DNA from: Candidatus Woesearchaeota archaeon
Lineage (GTDB): Archaea; Nanoarchaeota; Nanoarchaeia; UBA10117; ARS21
Direction: 5' to 3'
Length of the DNA stretch: 9,375 nucleotides
Assembly (NCBI GenBank): GCA_002686215.1
Contig: NZAU01000087.1
Coordinates: forward strand, 15,946-25,320
The notes below the pieces were generated by a model, which ran no database searches, was not told where the DNA came from, and saw only the letters and a program-made list of their open reading frames with translations. Below are positions 9,089 through 9,375 of this stretch, one piece after another. Position 1 is the first letter of the stretch. The number at the start of each line of letters is the position of its first letter. The position numbers were made by a program, and so were the translations under genes.

Positions 9089-9289
9089 ATGATTAGAGTA
9101 GAAGGTCACACAAATTTATATCGTGATGAAAGAACAGGTGCCATAGTTAATATGGATACTGTTGGATATCAAAATTACTTAAGATCTGTTAAAGATGCTG
9201 AAGAAAAGAAAAAAGAACTTGATAATATGAAAAAAGATATTGATGATATTAAAGGTGCTCTAAAGGAGATTCTGAGTAGACTTACATAA
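9089..9289 (+). CDS. Small coiled-coil protein, conserved-hypothetical type, in the baseplate operon
   Basis: A 66-residue protein of unknown function. Residues 1-34 form a compact head (MIRVEGHTNLYRDERTGAIV is the opening) and residues 37-65 are a strongly charged helix. The helix has an unbroken heptad pattern of hydrophobic residues at L44, M47, I51, I54, L58, I61 and L65 (alternating 3 and 4 spacing), which predicts a canonical coiled coil and therefore self-association or docking on another helical protein. I recall similar small proteins, with a GHxNLxRD-type start and a C-terminal helix, in T4-like marine phages, but cannot name a function. The ATG lies one base after the stop of the giant gene and has no usable Shine-Dalgarno, so expression by translational coupling is likely. 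The link to virion assembly rests on position only. It is complete, with its stop codon overlapping the first late-promoter-like motif. Confidence 0.8.
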   Translation: MIRVEGHTNLYRDERTGAIVNMDTVGYQNYLRSVKDAEEKKKELDNMKKDIDDIKGALKEILSRLT

Positions 9290-9292
9290 ATA
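9285..9292 (+). promoter_or_regulatory. T4-type late promoter -10 motif (CATAAATA)
   Basis: Matches the T4 late consensus TATAAATA at seven of eight positions, with C at the first. NATAAATA elements are known in T4-like cyanophages. T4 late promoters need only this element, read by the gp55 sigma factor, so the absence of a -35 box is expected. It overlaps the stop codon of the small coiled-coil gene and lies about 40 bases before the next start, in the only sizeable intergenic gap of the window. Confidence 0.55.
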
Positions 9293-9296
9293 CATC

Positions 9297-9304
9297 CCTA
9301 AATA
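9297..9304 (+). promoter_or_regulatory. Second, weaker late-promoter-like motif (CCTAAATA)
   Basis: Matches TATAAATA at six of eight positions and contains CTAAATA. It lies 28 bases before the ATG at 9333, a plausible distance for a late transcript with a short leader. It may be a tandem promoter with the motif at 9285, or a chance match in AT-rich DNA. Confidence 0.35.
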
Positions 9305-9326
9305 CTAATTAGATAACAATATATTG
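9305..9326. repeat. Two short perfect palindromes between the promoter motifs and the next gene
   Basis: CTAATTAG (9305-9312) and CAATATATTG (9317-9326) are each perfect inverted repeats without a loop. They have almost no G-C pairs and no T-tract, so they do not look like a terminator. They could be a protein-binding site or simple AT-rich coincidence. Confidence 0.25.
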
Positions 9327-9332
9327 AAGTAA

Positions 9333-9375
9333 ATGGCTGCTGTATATGTTAGTAATATTGTAATTAACCAAGGAG
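9333..9375 (+). CDS. Start of a further phage gene, probably structural (3' partial)
   Basis: Fourteen codons are visible before the window ends (MAAVYVSNIVINQG). The start is supported by the late-promoter-like motifs upstream and a weak purine stretch (GAAG) three bases before the ATG. The opening, A-V-Y-V-x-N-I-V-I-N-x-G, resembles, from memory, the start of proteins encoded in structural regions of T4-like cyanophages. The fragment is too short to name a product or to count domains. As it has its own promoter-like motifs, it may head a separate late transcription unit. Confidence 0.7.
   Translation, partial: MAAVYVSNIVINQG

Noticed and set aside
9305..9326. Rho-independent terminator in the gap after the small gene
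   Set aside because: The palindromes have no loop, almost no G-C pairs and no following T-tract.
1..9375. Diversity-generating retroelement target, CRISPR, tRNA, integrase site or defence genes
   Set aside because: No reverse transcriptase, template/variable repeat pair, regularly spaced repeats, cloverleaf or enzyme motif could be seen on either strand.

Overview
The window reads as a piece of the late, virion-structural region of a T4-like (myovirus) phage genome, most likely a marine phage of the cyanophage/pelagiphage kind. Three things support this. The first gene is a clear homologue of T4 gp8, a baseplate wedge protein. The second is a giant protein whose N-terminal part looks like the DUF4815 family and whose C-terminus looks like T4-like cyanophage structural proteins. 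The DNA is also AT-rich (roughly one third G+C by eye), with T4-type late-promoter motifs (NATAAATA) in its only real intergenic gap. The host cannot be fixed from the sequence alone; Prochlorococcus, marine Synechococcus or SAR11 are the reasonable candidates. Family assignments come from recognised motifs, not from a database search.

Layout, all on the + strand and tightly packed: (1) positions 1-1527, gp8-like baseplate wedge subunit, with its 5' end cut off by the window edge; (2) 1537-9087, one 2516-residue structural protein filling about 80% of the window; (3) 9089-9289, a 66-residue protein of unknown function with a clean C-terminal coiled coil, starting one base after the previous stop; (4) a 43-base gap at 9290-9332 with tandem late-promoter-like motifs; (5) 9333-9375, the first 14 codons of a further gene that runs off the right edge. 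There are no tRNAs, CRISPR arrays, insertion sequences, integrase sites or minus-strand genes that I can support.

How the genes fit together: gp8 is a wedge component in T4, and the giant protein directly downstream probably attaches to the baseplate, perhaps doing jobs that T4 divides among gp9-gp12 and its fibres (inference). The giant protein is modular: a DUF4815-like N-terminal region, a short coiled coil, a Thr/Ser-rich linker, a section with RSRN and DPIAQTF motifs, a Gly/Tyr module and a conserved C-terminal section. I see four divergent copies of a small beta-type repeat in it, and a Gly/Tyr module that it shares with the gp8 homologue. None of the complete genes has a strong Shine-Dalgarno sequence, and spacing is minimal, so translational coupling is likely. 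I see no sign of an unknown enzymatic or defence system. The points of interest are the architecture of the giant protein and the small coiled-coil protein next to it.
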